Assembly (NCBI RefSeq): GCF_004804315.1
Contig: NZ_SRXX01000002.1
Span: forward strand, 186,001 to 250,000
Direction of reading: 5' to 3'
Source: Flagellimonas onchidii
GTDB taxonomy: Bacteria; Bacteroidota; Bacteroidia; Flavobacteriales; Flavobacteriaceae
DNA: 64,000 nucleotides
Notes under the pieces: generated by a model
Seen by the model: the letters and a program-made list of their open reading frames with translations, nothing else
Told to the model about the DNA's origin: nothing
Database searches by the model: none
Part shown: in pieces, positions 35,066 through 43,247 of the stretch
Layout of the letters: every line of letters starts with the position of its first letter
How positions within the stretch are numbered: the first letter of the stretch is position 1
Translations under genes and position numbers: made by a program

Positions 35066-36322
35066 TTAAAATCTACGTTCAGGAACAAACGGTGTGATAT
35101 CCATTGAAAGCTTTTTTTCAGATACCAATTCGGTTATCAATTTACCAGTTGCGGGTCCTAGACTCCACCCCATCATGGCATGTCCTGTTGCAATAACCAA
35201 ATTTTTGTATCGTTCGGTTCTTCCGATATAGGGTAGGCCATCTGGAGTTACTGGTCGTAAACCACATTGGGCATTGTTGATATCTTCTTTAGGGATTTTT
35301 AATCCGCTATAAAATTTTTGCGCTCCCATAGCGATAGCTTCAACTCGCTCTCTTCGAATTTTATGGTTGATTCCTGAAAATTCCATAGTTCCGGAAAAAC
35401 GAGTAAACCCATCCATTGGTGTAACCGCCATTTTTGATTCCATCAAGATTGCCGGCATAGATATATTGGTCTGGGATTCCACATTTATTCGATATCCCTT
35501 TCCAGCTTGCAAAAGAAGTTTTATTCCCAACTTTTTTGAAAGAGAGGAAGTCCAAGAGCCTGCCGAAAAAACCAACTCATCTGTTTTGTAGCTGCCTTTG
35601 TCCGTAATAACTGTTGATATATTATCTCCATTGGATTCAATATCAATCACTTCTTCATTCTTGTGTATAGCAACACCCTGTTTGGATAGAAATTCAATCA
35701 TTCGTTCCATAAACTGGGTCGGGGTAGAATGTCTGTCGCACTCGTAATGAAAAGCTCCCAAAGCGTTTAGCTCAATGTTAGGTTCCACTTTTCTTAATCC
35801 ATCAGAATCTAACTCTACTACTTCTAAATCCAGTTCTTTGGCTCTTTTGGCCACATAAGCTTCCTGGTCTCTTGCCTTTTGGGTCTTATAGACCATTAAA
35901 AGTCCTTTTTTATCAAAATGGAAGTTCCCCAACTCACCAGAATCCTTGATTCTTTCATACAACGTCCTACTGAGAAGGTTAATATCTCTAATTATGGGCA
36001 TGGCTTTTTCCACCTTGTTTCTGGTAGAGGATTTTTTGAAATTCCACGCCCATTTTATAAAATCAGCGTTGAGCCTTGGCTTCATATAAAACGGACTGGA
36101 AGAATCAAACATGTATTTGATTCCTTTGGAAATCATTCCTGGTGAAGCCAGAGAGGCTATATGACTTGGGGTAATATAACCTGCATTTACATGAGAAGCA
36201 CCACCGTTCATTCCAGATTTGTCCAACACGGTGACCCTATGACCTTCTTTATGTAAAAAATAAGCAGTAGATAGACCAATAATACCACCGCCAACCACAA
36301 TCACATTTTTGTTTTTGCTCAT
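35066..36322 (-). CDS. FAD-dependent D-amino-acid (probably D-hydroxyproline) dehydrogenase
   Basis: 418 aa DAO/DadA-like flavoprotein. The FAD dinucleotide motif is VVGGGIIGLSTAYFLHKEG near residues 10-28, and the C-terminal flavin-contact segment is GLRPVTPDGLPYIGRT followed by NLVIATGHAMMGWSLGPATGKL. DadA-like enzymes oxidise D-amino acids and pass electrons to the respiratory chain. It starts one nucleotide after the stop of the proline-racemase-family gene, so its likely substrate is cis-4-hydroxy-D-proline made by that epimerase. Generic D-amino-acid dehydrogenase is the alternative. Confidence 0.82.
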   Translation of the reverse strand: MSKNKNVIVVGGGIIGLSTAYFLHKEGHRVTVLDKSGMNGGASHVNAGYITPSHIASLASPGMISKGIKYMFDSSSPFYMKPRLNADFIKWAWNFKKSSTRNKVEKAMPIIRDINLLSRTLYERIKDSGELGNFHFDKKGLLMVYKTQKARDQEAYVAKRAKELDLEVVELDSDGLRKVEPNIELNALGAFHYECDRHSTPTQFMERMIEFLSKQGVAIHKNEEVIDIESNGDNISTVITDKGSYKTDELVFSAGSWTSSLSKKLGIKLLLQAGKGYRINVESQTNISMPAILMESKMAVTPMDGFTRFSGTMEFSGINHKIRRERVEAIAMGAQKFYSGLKIPKEDINNAQCGLRPVTPDGLPYIGRTERYKNLVIATGHAMMGWSLGPATGKLITELVSEKKLSMDITPFVPERRF

Positions 36323-36323
36323 G

Positions 36324-37334
36324 TCATATTACTTGAAAACCATGTGCATAGGGATCGTCGTCCGTGTCTATTGTGATTGTATTTCTACCATAGACCTTGG
36401 CCCACCCTTTCACACTAGGAACAATCGCCTCTTCTCCTTTGATTTTGGTTACTTGTTCCACAATGCCAACAAATTTAGAACCTATATAGCTTTCATGGAT
36501 AAATTCTTCTCCTAATTTTAGTTTCCCTTTGGCATATAATTGTGCCATACGAGCAGAAGTTCCTGTACCGCATGGAGATCGGTCTATTGCCTTATCCCCA
36601 TAAAACACCGCATTTCTTCCGGATGAGCTTTTGTCCATTGGGGAGCCTGTCCAAAGAATATGGGAAACACGGTTAATATTTGGGTTTTCCGGATGCACAA
36701 AAAGCGTGGGGTATTTTTCATTTATCTTCTTTCTTACTTCCCTCGAATACTCGATCAATTCGGATGCGGTAAAATTCTGAAGACCTGGAAAATTGAACTG
36801 TGGATCTACTATTGCATAAAAGTTTCCTCCAAAAGCTACATCAAAAACCAACTCTCCTAATATGGACGAGTCAACAGTCAGTCCTTCGGCGGCCAGATAG
36901 CTTTTTACATTCGTCAATTTAACCCACTCTACTTTATCGCTTGGTTGATGGTATTCAACTTCCACAAGACCCGCAGGTGTTTCTAGTTTTACCCTACCTT
37001 TTTTTTTCGGGATGATGAGCCCTTCTTCAAGAGCAATGGTCATGGTACCAATGGTGCCATGACCACACATGGGCAAACAACCACTGGTTTCTATAAAAAG
37101 AACAGCAGTGTCATTTTCAGGATTGTGTGGCGGATAGAGAATGCTTCCGCTCATCATATCATGCCCTCGTGGTTCGAACATGAGGCCAGTTCTAACCCAA
37201 TCGTATTCTTTCATAAAATGTTGTCGCTTCTCCTCCATGTTGTCCCCTTTAAGTTGGGGGCCACCTTCAACAACAAGCCTAACCGGGTTTCCACAGGTAT
37301 GGGCATCAATGCATTTAAATACATGTACACTCAT
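36324..37334 (-). CDS. 4-hydroxyproline 2-epimerase (proline racemase family)
   Basis: 336 aa. Both catalytic cysteines are present: C90 in PMCGHGTIG and C255 in DRSPCGTGTSA. The pair separates racemases/epimerases from trans-3-hydroxyproline dehydratases, which have Ser or Thr at one of the two sites. The enzyme interconverts trans-4-hydroxy-L-proline and cis-4-hydroxy-D-proline; proline racemase is the alternative. It heads an operon with the FAD dehydrogenase and is divergent from an AraC regulator, the usual arrangement for hydroxyproline use. The later pathway enzymes (deaminase and semialdehyde dehydrogenase) are not here. Confidence 0.87.
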   Translation of the reverse strand: MSVHVFKCIDAHTCGNPVRLVVEGGPQLKGDNMEEKRQHFMKEYDWVRTGLMFEPRGHDMMSGSILYPPHNPENDTAVLFIETSGCLPMCGHGTIGTMTIALEEGLIIPKKKGRVKLETPAGLVEVEYHQPSDKVEWVKLTNVKSYLAAEGLTVDSSILGELVFDVAFGGNFYAIVDPQFNFPGLQNFTASELIEYSREVRKKINEKYPTLFVHPENPNINRVSHILWTGSPMDKSSSGRNAVFYGDKAIDRSPCGTGTSARMAQLYAKGKLKLGEEFIHESYIGSKFVGIVEQVTKIKGEEAIVPSVKGWAKVYGRNTITIDTDDDPYAHGFQVI

Positions 37335-37495
37335 TTACGAGACAAGAATTTGAGTTCGTGTTTTCATGCCTTCTACAAGTAATGAAGTCATAATCAAATT
37401 ATTTTACATCAAAAATAAGTTGTTGGTATTGGTTCAATTCTGCAAAAATTACCTCATATTGGCACTATATTAACCATTACATAAGGTTTAAATAC

Positions 37496-37503
37496 TACAT
37501 TTG
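37496..37503 (+). promoter_or_regulatory. candidate -7 box of the araC-type gene
   Basis: TACATTTG matches TAnnTTTG and lies 7 nt before the ATG at 37511. If used, the message would be leaderless or nearly so. No clear -33 element is seen. Confidence 0.35.
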
Positions 37504-37510
37504 GGTAATT

Positions 37511-38362
37511 ATGAACCAAATGAAAGTACATGCCTTCAAGATCCCCAAGAAACCAGGTGAGGACATTACAGTTCAGTGTGACAAGGGGCCAATATTCTAT
37601 GATAAACTCCATCAACACGAAGAAATACAGATAAGTATTATAGTTGCTGGAAAAGGGAAACTCATTGTAGGCGGCAATGTAAATTCGTATAAAGAGGGAG
37701 ACTTTTTTGTGATTGGTGGTGGAATACCCCATCTGTTTAAAAGTATAAATGACGGGTCTGATTCCTATATGATCTCGGTTTACTTTACAAAAAGATTTTT
37801 TGAGAATTCTTTTTTTGAACATTCAGAGCCAGCTGAACTACAAAATTTCTTCAATTATGTTGAATCCGGCTTTAAATTAACTTCAAGTGGAACCTACTTG
37901 TTAAAGGATATGGAATCCATGGTTACTTCGGGAGGTTTTACAAGACTCATTACATTTTTGCAGTTGCTTAAACAATTGAATGATCTTCCCAAGACCAGAC
38001 TATCAAATTTTACCTATCCAAAAGAAATTTCTAATGATCATGGTGAAAGGTTACGTTCAGTCTTTGATTTTGTCATGAAGAATTTTGATAAAAAAATAGC
38101 ACTTGAAACTGTTTCAGAATTGGCCCATATGACCCCAAATGCTTTTTGTCGCTTTTTTAAGCAGCGTACCAACAAAACCTTCTTTGAATTTTTAATTGAA
38201 GTCAGGGTCGAGCATGCAAGCCAACTACTTGTACATAACAGAAATCTTCCCATTTCGGAAATAGCTGATTTATCTGGTTTTCACTCTATTTCCAATTTCA
38301 ATAGAAAGTTTAAGAAAACTAAAGGCATGAGTCCATCAAAATTCGTACAATCAATGGGTTAA
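37511..38362 (+). CDS. AraC-family transcriptional regulator
   Basis: 283 aa. The N-terminal cupin sensing domain (about 20-90) contains KLHQHEEIQISIIVAGKGKL and GDFFVIGGGIPHLFKS. The C-terminal double helix-turn-helix (about 180-283) contains IALETVSELAHMTPNAFCRFFKQRT and ISEIADLSGFHSISNFNRKFKKTKGMSP. It is divergent from the hydroxyproline epimerase/dehydrogenase genes across a 176-nt region, which likely holds its operator; it is probably their activator and may bind hydroxyproline or a product. The second Met (residue 4) is an alternative start. Confidence 0.88.
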   Translation: MNQMKVHAFKIPKKPGEDITVQCDKGPIFYDKLHQHEEIQISIIVAGKGKLIVGGNVNSYKEGDFFVIGGGIPHLFKSINDGSDSYMISVYFTKRFFENSFFEHSEPAELQNFFNYVESGFKLTSSGTYLLKDMESMVTSGGFTRLITFLQLLKQLNDLPKTRLSNFTYPKEISNDHGERLRSVFDFVMKNFDKKIALETVSELAHMTPNAFCRFFKQRTNKTFFEFLIEVRVEHASQLLVHNRNLPISEIADLSGFHSISNFNRKFKKTKGMSPSKFVQSMG

Positions 38363-38400
38363 ATCATGTTTTAGTGTCGGTAACATTGCTTTTGATTCGC

Positions 38401-38408
38401 TATTTTTG
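38401..38408 (+). promoter_or_regulatory. candidate -7 box of the M28 peptidase gene
   Basis: TATTTTTG matches TAnnTTTG and lies 26 nt before the ATG. The same octamer precedes several other starts in the window. Confidence 0.45.
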
Positions 38409-38434
38409 GCAAATTGTTCAATAAACAAGTCTAA

Positions 38435-39994
38435 ATGAGAAAATCACTGCTCTTCATCACGCTTTTGGCCTTGGCGTGCAATACATCCCAAAAAACAGTC
38501 AACGGTCAATCCAGTCAAAACATTGCTGCTTCGCCTGATGCCATTGACTATGCAAGTACTATAACCCAAAACGAGCTCAAAGAACATTTGTACACTTATG
38601 CTTCAGATGAGTTTGAAGGAAGAGAAACCGGAAAACCCGGGCAAAAAAAGGCGGTTGCCTATTTAAAATCACAGTATGAAGCTTTGGGTATTCCAGCCGC
38701 AAAACCTGATGGTGATTATTTGCAAAAAGTACCCTTGGAAATTGCAAGGGTTCCTCAAGGTGATATTTCAATAAATGGTACTGACTTTACTTTAGGTACT
38801 GATGTACTTACCTTTTCGGAAGCCATAGGTAGTTTTAATAGCATTGTTTATGTCGGGTATGGTATTGAAACTGATAACTATTCTGATTACAAAGGGCTTG
38901 ATGTGACTGGAAAGCTTATTCTTGTGAAAGCCGGAGAGCCGATTAATTCTGATGGCACTTATGTTGTTTCCGGAACAGATGAAAAATCTGTTTGGAGCAA
39001 TATGTCTGAAGCTATCGGAAAAAAATCAGAGTTGGCCGCGAGTAAAGGAGCAATCGGAATCCTATATTTTGATGAACAGAACTTTCCAAGATTCAAAGGT
39101 TATTTCGAATTCATGAAAAACAATCGAAGTGGAAAAATGTCCTTAAAGGAAAAGGACCATAACAGTTATCTCATACTACTGGATAAGACTTCCGCTTTGG
39201 CCATAAAGGAAGATATTGAAAAAGACAACTCCCCAAAAACGATAGCCACCAACATTGATCTCAACGTACATAGCGCGAATGATCAAATTAGTTCCGAAAA
39301 TGTTATCGCTCTAATCAAAGGTTCTGAAAAGCCTAATGAATATGTTGTAATATCATCGCACTTAGACCATATCGGGGTTTCCGCTAATGGAGAAATCAAC
39401 AACGGAGCTGATGATGATGGTTCGGGTAGCGTAGCATTACTAGAAATTGCCGAAGCCTTTAAAAAGGCAGCTGATGAGGGTAAAGGTCCAAAACGGTCTA
39501 TCGTTTTTTTACACGTTACTGGTGAAGAAAAAGGTCTTTTAGGTTCGAGATATTATACAGATTTTGAGCCAATTTTACCATTGTCCCAAACAGTGGCCAA
39601 TTTGAACATTGATATGATTGGACGAATTGACCCAAAGCGAAATGGAGATAGGAACTATATTTACCTTATAGGTTCGGACAAGCTGAGTACCGAACTTCAT
39701 GATTTATCCGAGGAAGTGAACAAGAAATATACCAACATTGAATTGGATTATACATACAATGATGAAAATGATCCCAATCGGTTTTATTATCGGAGTGATC
39801 ATTACAATTTCGCCAAAAACAACATTCCCATCATATTTTATTTTAACGGAACCCATGCTGATTACCACAGACCTGGGGATACTCCAGATAAGATAAACTA
39901 TGACCTATTGGAAAATAGAACTCGTTTGGTATTTTATACAGCTTGGGAGGTGGCCAATAGGAAAAACAAAATTGTGGTAGACAAGGCCGGTTGA
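38435..39994 (+). CDS. M28-family metallopeptidase lipoprotein
   Basis: 519 aa. The signal peptide ends in a lipobox (LALAC), so the protein should be lipid-anchored. A PA-type domain interrupts the N-terminal half (about 100-260, IVYVGYGIETDNYSDYKGLDVTGK). The zinc ligands of M28 are visible: H and D in SSHLDHIG and NNGADDDGSG, the Glu pair in HVTGEEKGLLG, D in NLNIDMIGR and H in THADYHRPGDT. It is probably an aminopeptidase that trims peptides at the cell surface or in the periplasm. It follows the AraC gene by 72 nt with its own promoter box and ends on a very strong terminator. Confidence 0.9.
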   Translation: MRKSLLFITLLALACNTSQKTVNGQSSQNIAASPDAIDYASTITQNELKEHLYTYASDEFEGRETGKPGQKKAVAYLKSQYEALGIPAAKPDGDYLQKVPLEIARVPQGDISINGTDFTLGTDVLTFSEAIGSFNSIVYVGYGIETDNYSDYKGLDVTGKLILVKAGEPINSDGTYVVSGTDEKSVWSNMSEAIGKKSELAASKGAIGILYFDEQNFPRFKGYFEFMKNNRSGKMSLKEKDHNSYLILLDKTSALAIKEDIEKDNSPKTIATNIDLNVHSANDQISSENVIALIKGSEKPNEYVVISSHLDHIGVSANGEINNGADDDGSGSVALLEIAEAFKKAADEGKGPKRSIVFLHVTGEEKGLLGSRYYTDFEPILPLSQTVANLNIDMIGRIDPKRNGDRNYIYLIGSDKLSTELHDLSEEVNKKYTNIELDYTYNDENDPNRFYYRSDHYNFAKNNIPIIFYFNGTHADYHRPGDTPDKINYDLLENRTRLVFYTAWEVANRKNKIVVDKAG

Positions 39995-40010
39995 TAAATC
40001 ACCTTTGTTA

Positions 40011-40048
40011 AAACAATAAGCCCTCCTTTTGGAGGGCTTATTGTTTTA
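40011..40048. terminator. strong bidirectional terminator
   Basis: CAATAAGCCCTCC (40014-40026) and GGAGGGCTTATTG (40031-40043) form a perfect 13-bp stem with a TTTT loop. It ends the M28 gene on the plus strand and the tRNA-His transcript on the minus strand. Confidence 0.92.
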
Positions 40049-40049
40049 G

Positions 40050-40123
40050 GGTGGAAGACCGGGTTCGAACCGGCGACCTCTGGAACCACAATCCAGCGCT
40101 CTAACCAGCTGAGCTACAACCAC
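40050..40123 (-). tRNA. tRNA-His (anticodon GTG)
   Basis: The minus strand folds into a full cloverleaf. The D-stem is GCTC/GAGC, the anticodon stem CTGGA/TCCAG has loop TTGTGGT (anticodon GTG), the variable loop is AGGTC, and the T-stem is GCCGG/CCGGT with loop TTCGAAC. A genomic G (position 40124) precedes G1 and faces discriminator C, the tRNA-His identity mark, and CCA is not encoded. The acceptor stem pairs GTGGTTG with CTTCCAC, leaving two adjacent T-T mismatches at pairs 5-68 and 6-67. Confidence 0.93.
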
Positions 40124-40434
40124 CATTTTAGCGGAGGCAAAAATACTTTTTTTATCAATTCCATCAAAAGAAATTATCGTTTAGATCAAATAATTTGATC
40201 CATTAAATAATCCAATGAATACTTCATTGAATTTCAATAGGATAGAAATATACTAATGCAATCCTTCTGGTTAATGTCCCTATTCTCTTTTTAGACCTAC
40301 GGGAATTGTTGAGCTCCTTTAATCTCAAGATGTCAGTTTTAACATACAAAACACACAAGAATCGTCCATTCACAACATTTAGTTTCTAGGCAAAGCGTCC
40401 ATTCCTATTTTTAAGCTTCACATATTATGGCCAT
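40124..40434. promoter_or_regulatory. regulatory spacer with two perfect dyads
   Basis: This 311-nt gap separates tRNA-His (minus) from the TPR kinase gene (plus). It contains GATCAAATaATTTGATC at 40184-40200 and CAATGAAtacTTCATTG at 40213-40229, two perfect inverted repeats 12 nt apart with operator-like geometry. No protein gene is seen. The dyads lie about 60-105 nt upstream of the tRNA and over 200 nt upstream of the kinase start. Confidence 0.45.
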
Positions 40435-42522
40435 ATGTTACCGATTACCATATTTGGAAAGCCATTACGCATTCCCATAAAAACCTTGGTGCTTTTATGT
40501 GCCTTTCTTAGTTCCTATACCTCAAATGCCCAACAAAGCAAAATGGACAGTTTGGTATTTAAGTTAAAGCACTTAGAAACCACAAATCGATTCAATCCAC
40601 AGGATACCACTCATATAAAGTTACTGGTCAATCTTGCATTTTCCTATCGTTTTATCAATAAAGACAGTGCTTATTCCATTTCAAAAAGAGTTCTCAATCT
40701 AAGTGATGAAATCGGTTTTGATTATGGCAAAATAAGTGCTCTTGAGGTTATGGGCAACTATTATTCGGATGAGGGAAACAATCACAAGGCAATGAAAATC
40801 TTTAGGGAAGCTCTGCATCTTGCCAATACATTCGAACATAGAGAATCTCAACTTAACCTTATAAACGGTCTCGCACAGGTACATAGTTATGAAGGAAACT
40901 ATGCAGATGCACTTAATTTATATTTAAAGGGAATAGACCTTGCCAAAAAAACAGACAATAAAGAACTGTTATCTATTCTTAATGAGAATATCGCAACATT
41001 ATACTCGGATCAAAAAGATTACAAAAATGCACTTGTTTTTTATGACACCGTACAGGCAGTAAACAGGGAATTGGGCGACGAGGTTGTGCATGCCGAGACG
41101 CAAAGTAATATGGCTGCCTTATATAAAGATGCCAAGAACTTTGAGTACGCAATGTTCAATATAAACAAGAGTATCTCAACCTTTGAAAAACATAAAATCT
41201 ATGATTGGTTGGCCTACGCATATGAAGTGAAAGGAAGTATTTACCTGGAACAAAAAAAGTATCAATGGGCACTTTACTGGTATGACCAAAGTAATATGTT
41301 ACACAAAGAGCACCTTCAAGCCGACCGTGAAAAAATTCAGTTGCTGAATGGAATGGCAAAAGTCTATTTGGGGCTGGAGCGCGATAGCTTGTCAATGGAA
41401 TACGCCAATGAAGGTTTGAAATTATCCAAAAAGATAAATTCCATCCAAGGACAGATAGACTGCTCAGAGACACTTTACAAACTTCATAAAAGAAGCGAAA
41501 ACAATGTTGCTGCGCTCACCTATCTGGAATCTTTCAAGAAACTTTCCGATTCGTTGTTCAAGGATAAAAACAAGCAGAGTCTTGCATTACTTGAGACCAA
41601 AATGCAATATCAACAAGAAAAAAAACAGCTTATTGCCGCCAATGATATAGCTTTGGCTAAACAAAGAAATTACATCTATTTCGCAATTATTATTCTTTTG
41701 ATTTTAAGCATAATCATATTGGTTGTCAGAAGAAATGAAAAAACATTGAAGAGATTGAATCAAGAACTTCAAGAGAAATCCGTGGTCGTAAGCGAAAGAG
41801 AATCCCAGTTGAACGAGATAAACCGGACCAAGACAAAACTCTTTTCAATTATCGGGCACGATTTGCGAGGTCCAATAGGGGCTCTTCAGGGAATCTTGAA
41901 ACTATTTACTGATGGTGAAATTGGAAAAGATGAGTTTCTATCTTTTATACCAAAGTTGAAATCTGATGTGGAGAACATTTCGTTCGCCCTAAACAATCTA
42001 TTGTCTTGGGGGCAAACACAATTGAATGGAGTAGCAACGAAGCCTAAAAGAATTTCTTTGGATAAAATTGTTAGTGCCAATGTTCAACTGCTTTCTGAAG
42101 TTGCTGCGGGCAAGTCCATCAAAATTATAAATCAAATGCCCGAAAACCCAATGATTTGGGCAGACCAACATCATATTGACATAGTTGTCAGGAATTTACT
42201 GAGCAATGCTATTAAGTTCACTCCTGATAATGGGCTCATTACCATTGAGGCGGAAGAAAAGCGCGATGATTGGCAAGTCATGGTCAGGGATACAGGTATT
42301 GGCATGAACAAAGAGATTCAAAAGAAAATCTTCGAAGACACTACCAATATTACTACCTACGGCACCAATAATGAAAAAGGAACTGGACTCGGCTTATCAC
42401 TTTGTAAAGAGATGATTATTAAAAACAAAGGTGAAATATGGGTAGAAAGCGTGCTGCGCAAAGGAACTACCTTCTTCTTTACGGTTCCAAAAGCCGAGAA
42501 AAAATACCAACAGGCCAGTTAA
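40435..42522 (+). CDS. TPR-containing sensor histidine kinase, HisKA type
   Basis: 695 aa. A signal peptide (about 1-33) is followed by a periplasmic array of about seven TPR repeats (about 45-395, for example HKAMKIFREALHLANTF and YADALNLYLKGIDLAKK), a coiled coil, one membrane segment (about 415-432) and the kinase core. The H-box is FSIIGHDLRGPIGALQGI (H475), the N-box VVRNLLSNAIKFTPDN, then VRDTGIGM and EKGTGLGLSLCKEMI. No response-regulator gene lies beside it, so the partner is elsewhere. It ends directly against the bshB1 stop codon. The signal is unknown. Confidence 0.9.
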   Translation: MLPITIFGKPLRIPIKTLVLLCAFLSSYTSNAQQSKMDSLVFKLKHLETTNRFNPQDTTHIKLLVNLAFSYRFINKDSAYSISKRVLNLSDEIGFDYGKISALEVMGNYYSDEGNNHKAMKIFREALHLANTFEHRESQLNLINGLAQVHSYEGNYADALNLYLKGIDLAKKTDNKELLSILNENIATLYSDQKDYKNALVFYDTVQAVNRELGDEVVHAETQSNMAALYKDAKNFEYAMFNINKSISTFEKHKIYDWLAYAYEVKGSIYLEQKKYQWALYWYDQSNMLHKEHLQADREKIQLLNGMAKVYLGLERDSLSMEYANEGLKLSKKINSIQGQIDCSETLYKLHKRSENNVAALTYLESFKKLSDSLFKDKNKQSLALLETKMQYQQEKKQLIAANDIALAKQRNYIYFAIIILLILSIIILVVRRNEKTLKRLNQELQEKSVVVSERESQLNEINRTKTKLFSIIGHDLRGPIGALQGILKLFTDGEIGKDEFLSFIPKLKSDVENISFALNNLLSWGQTQLNGVATKPKRISLDKIVSANVQLLSEVAAGKSIKIINQMPENPMIWADQHHIDIVVRNLLSNAIKFTPDNGLITIEAEEKRDDWQVMVRDTGIGMNKEIQKKIFEDTTNITTYGTNNEKGTGLGLSLCKEMIIKNKGEIWVESVLRKGTTFFFTVPKAEKKYQQAS

Positions 42523-43245
42523 TCAAATTAAGCTATCCAAATTGTCCACGGCGACAAAACGTTCTACATTGAAACCTTCCGCATGTTCCACTCCGACCAT
42601 TCGGCCTAAATCCCTAGCCCTATAATTCACGCTATCAATAAAGTTCTTGCTACTTATGGGAGTTTCCGGCTCGTTACTATTGGGGTCGTAAAATTGTGAG
42701 CTATAAGCCATTATGGCTTCTGTTTTTTTATCTATAAATCCAGATACATCAAGAACAAAATCTGGCTTCAAATTTTTCCATTGGATAAAATGATACACCT
42801 GCTTGGGACGCCAAGCTTCTTGCCAATTTTCATCGCCTTCCAATTTAGTGTCAATTTTTACCAAGCCACTTAGAAAACAGGCATCACTTACCAGTTTACT
42901 TCCTTTAGGGTGGTCTATGTGTCGGTCATCAACAGCATTGCAAAGCACTATTTCTGGACGGTATTTTCGGATGATTTTTATTAGCTCTAACTGATGTTTC
43001 TTATCATTTACAAAGAACCCATCGGCAAATTCCATATTTTCACGCACCTCTACTCCCAGAATTTTGGCTGCTTTTGCCGCTTCTGTATCACGAATTTCCG
43101 CGAAGCCCCTAGTACCCAATTCTCCTCGAGTCAAATCAACAATACCAACTTTTTTACCTAGAGAAACTTCTTTGGCTATGGTTCCACCTGCTCCAAGCTC
43201 TGCGTCATCTGGATGGGCACCAAATACTAAAATGTCTAATTTCAT
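42523..43245 (-). CDS. bshB1: bacillithiol biosynthesis deacetylase BshB1
   Basis: 240 aa LmbE/PIG-L zinc deacetylase with the metal motif GAHPDDAELG (H11, D14) and the second site DRHIDHPKGSKL. The TRGELGTRG stretch and the overall length match BshB1, which removes the acetyl group from GlcNAc-malate to give GlcN-malate for bacillithiol, the low-molecular-weight thiol of many Bacteroidota. bshA and bshC are not in the window. It starts two nucleotides after the trans-sulfuration gene, which can supply the cysteine used by BshC in the last step. Confidence 0.9.
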   Translation of the reverse strand: MKLDILVFGAHPDDAELGAGGTIAKEVSLGKKVGIVDLTRGELGTRGFAEIRDTEAAKAAKILGVEVRENMEFADGFFVNDKKHQLELIKIIRKYRPEIVLCNAVDDRHIDHPKGSKLVSDACFLSGLVKIDTKLEGDENWQEAWRPKQVYHFIQWKNLKPDFVLDVSGFIDKKTEAIMAYSSQFYDPNSNEPETPISSKNFIDSVNYRARDLGRMVGVEHAEGFNVERFVAVDNLDSLI

Positions 43246-43247
43246 AC

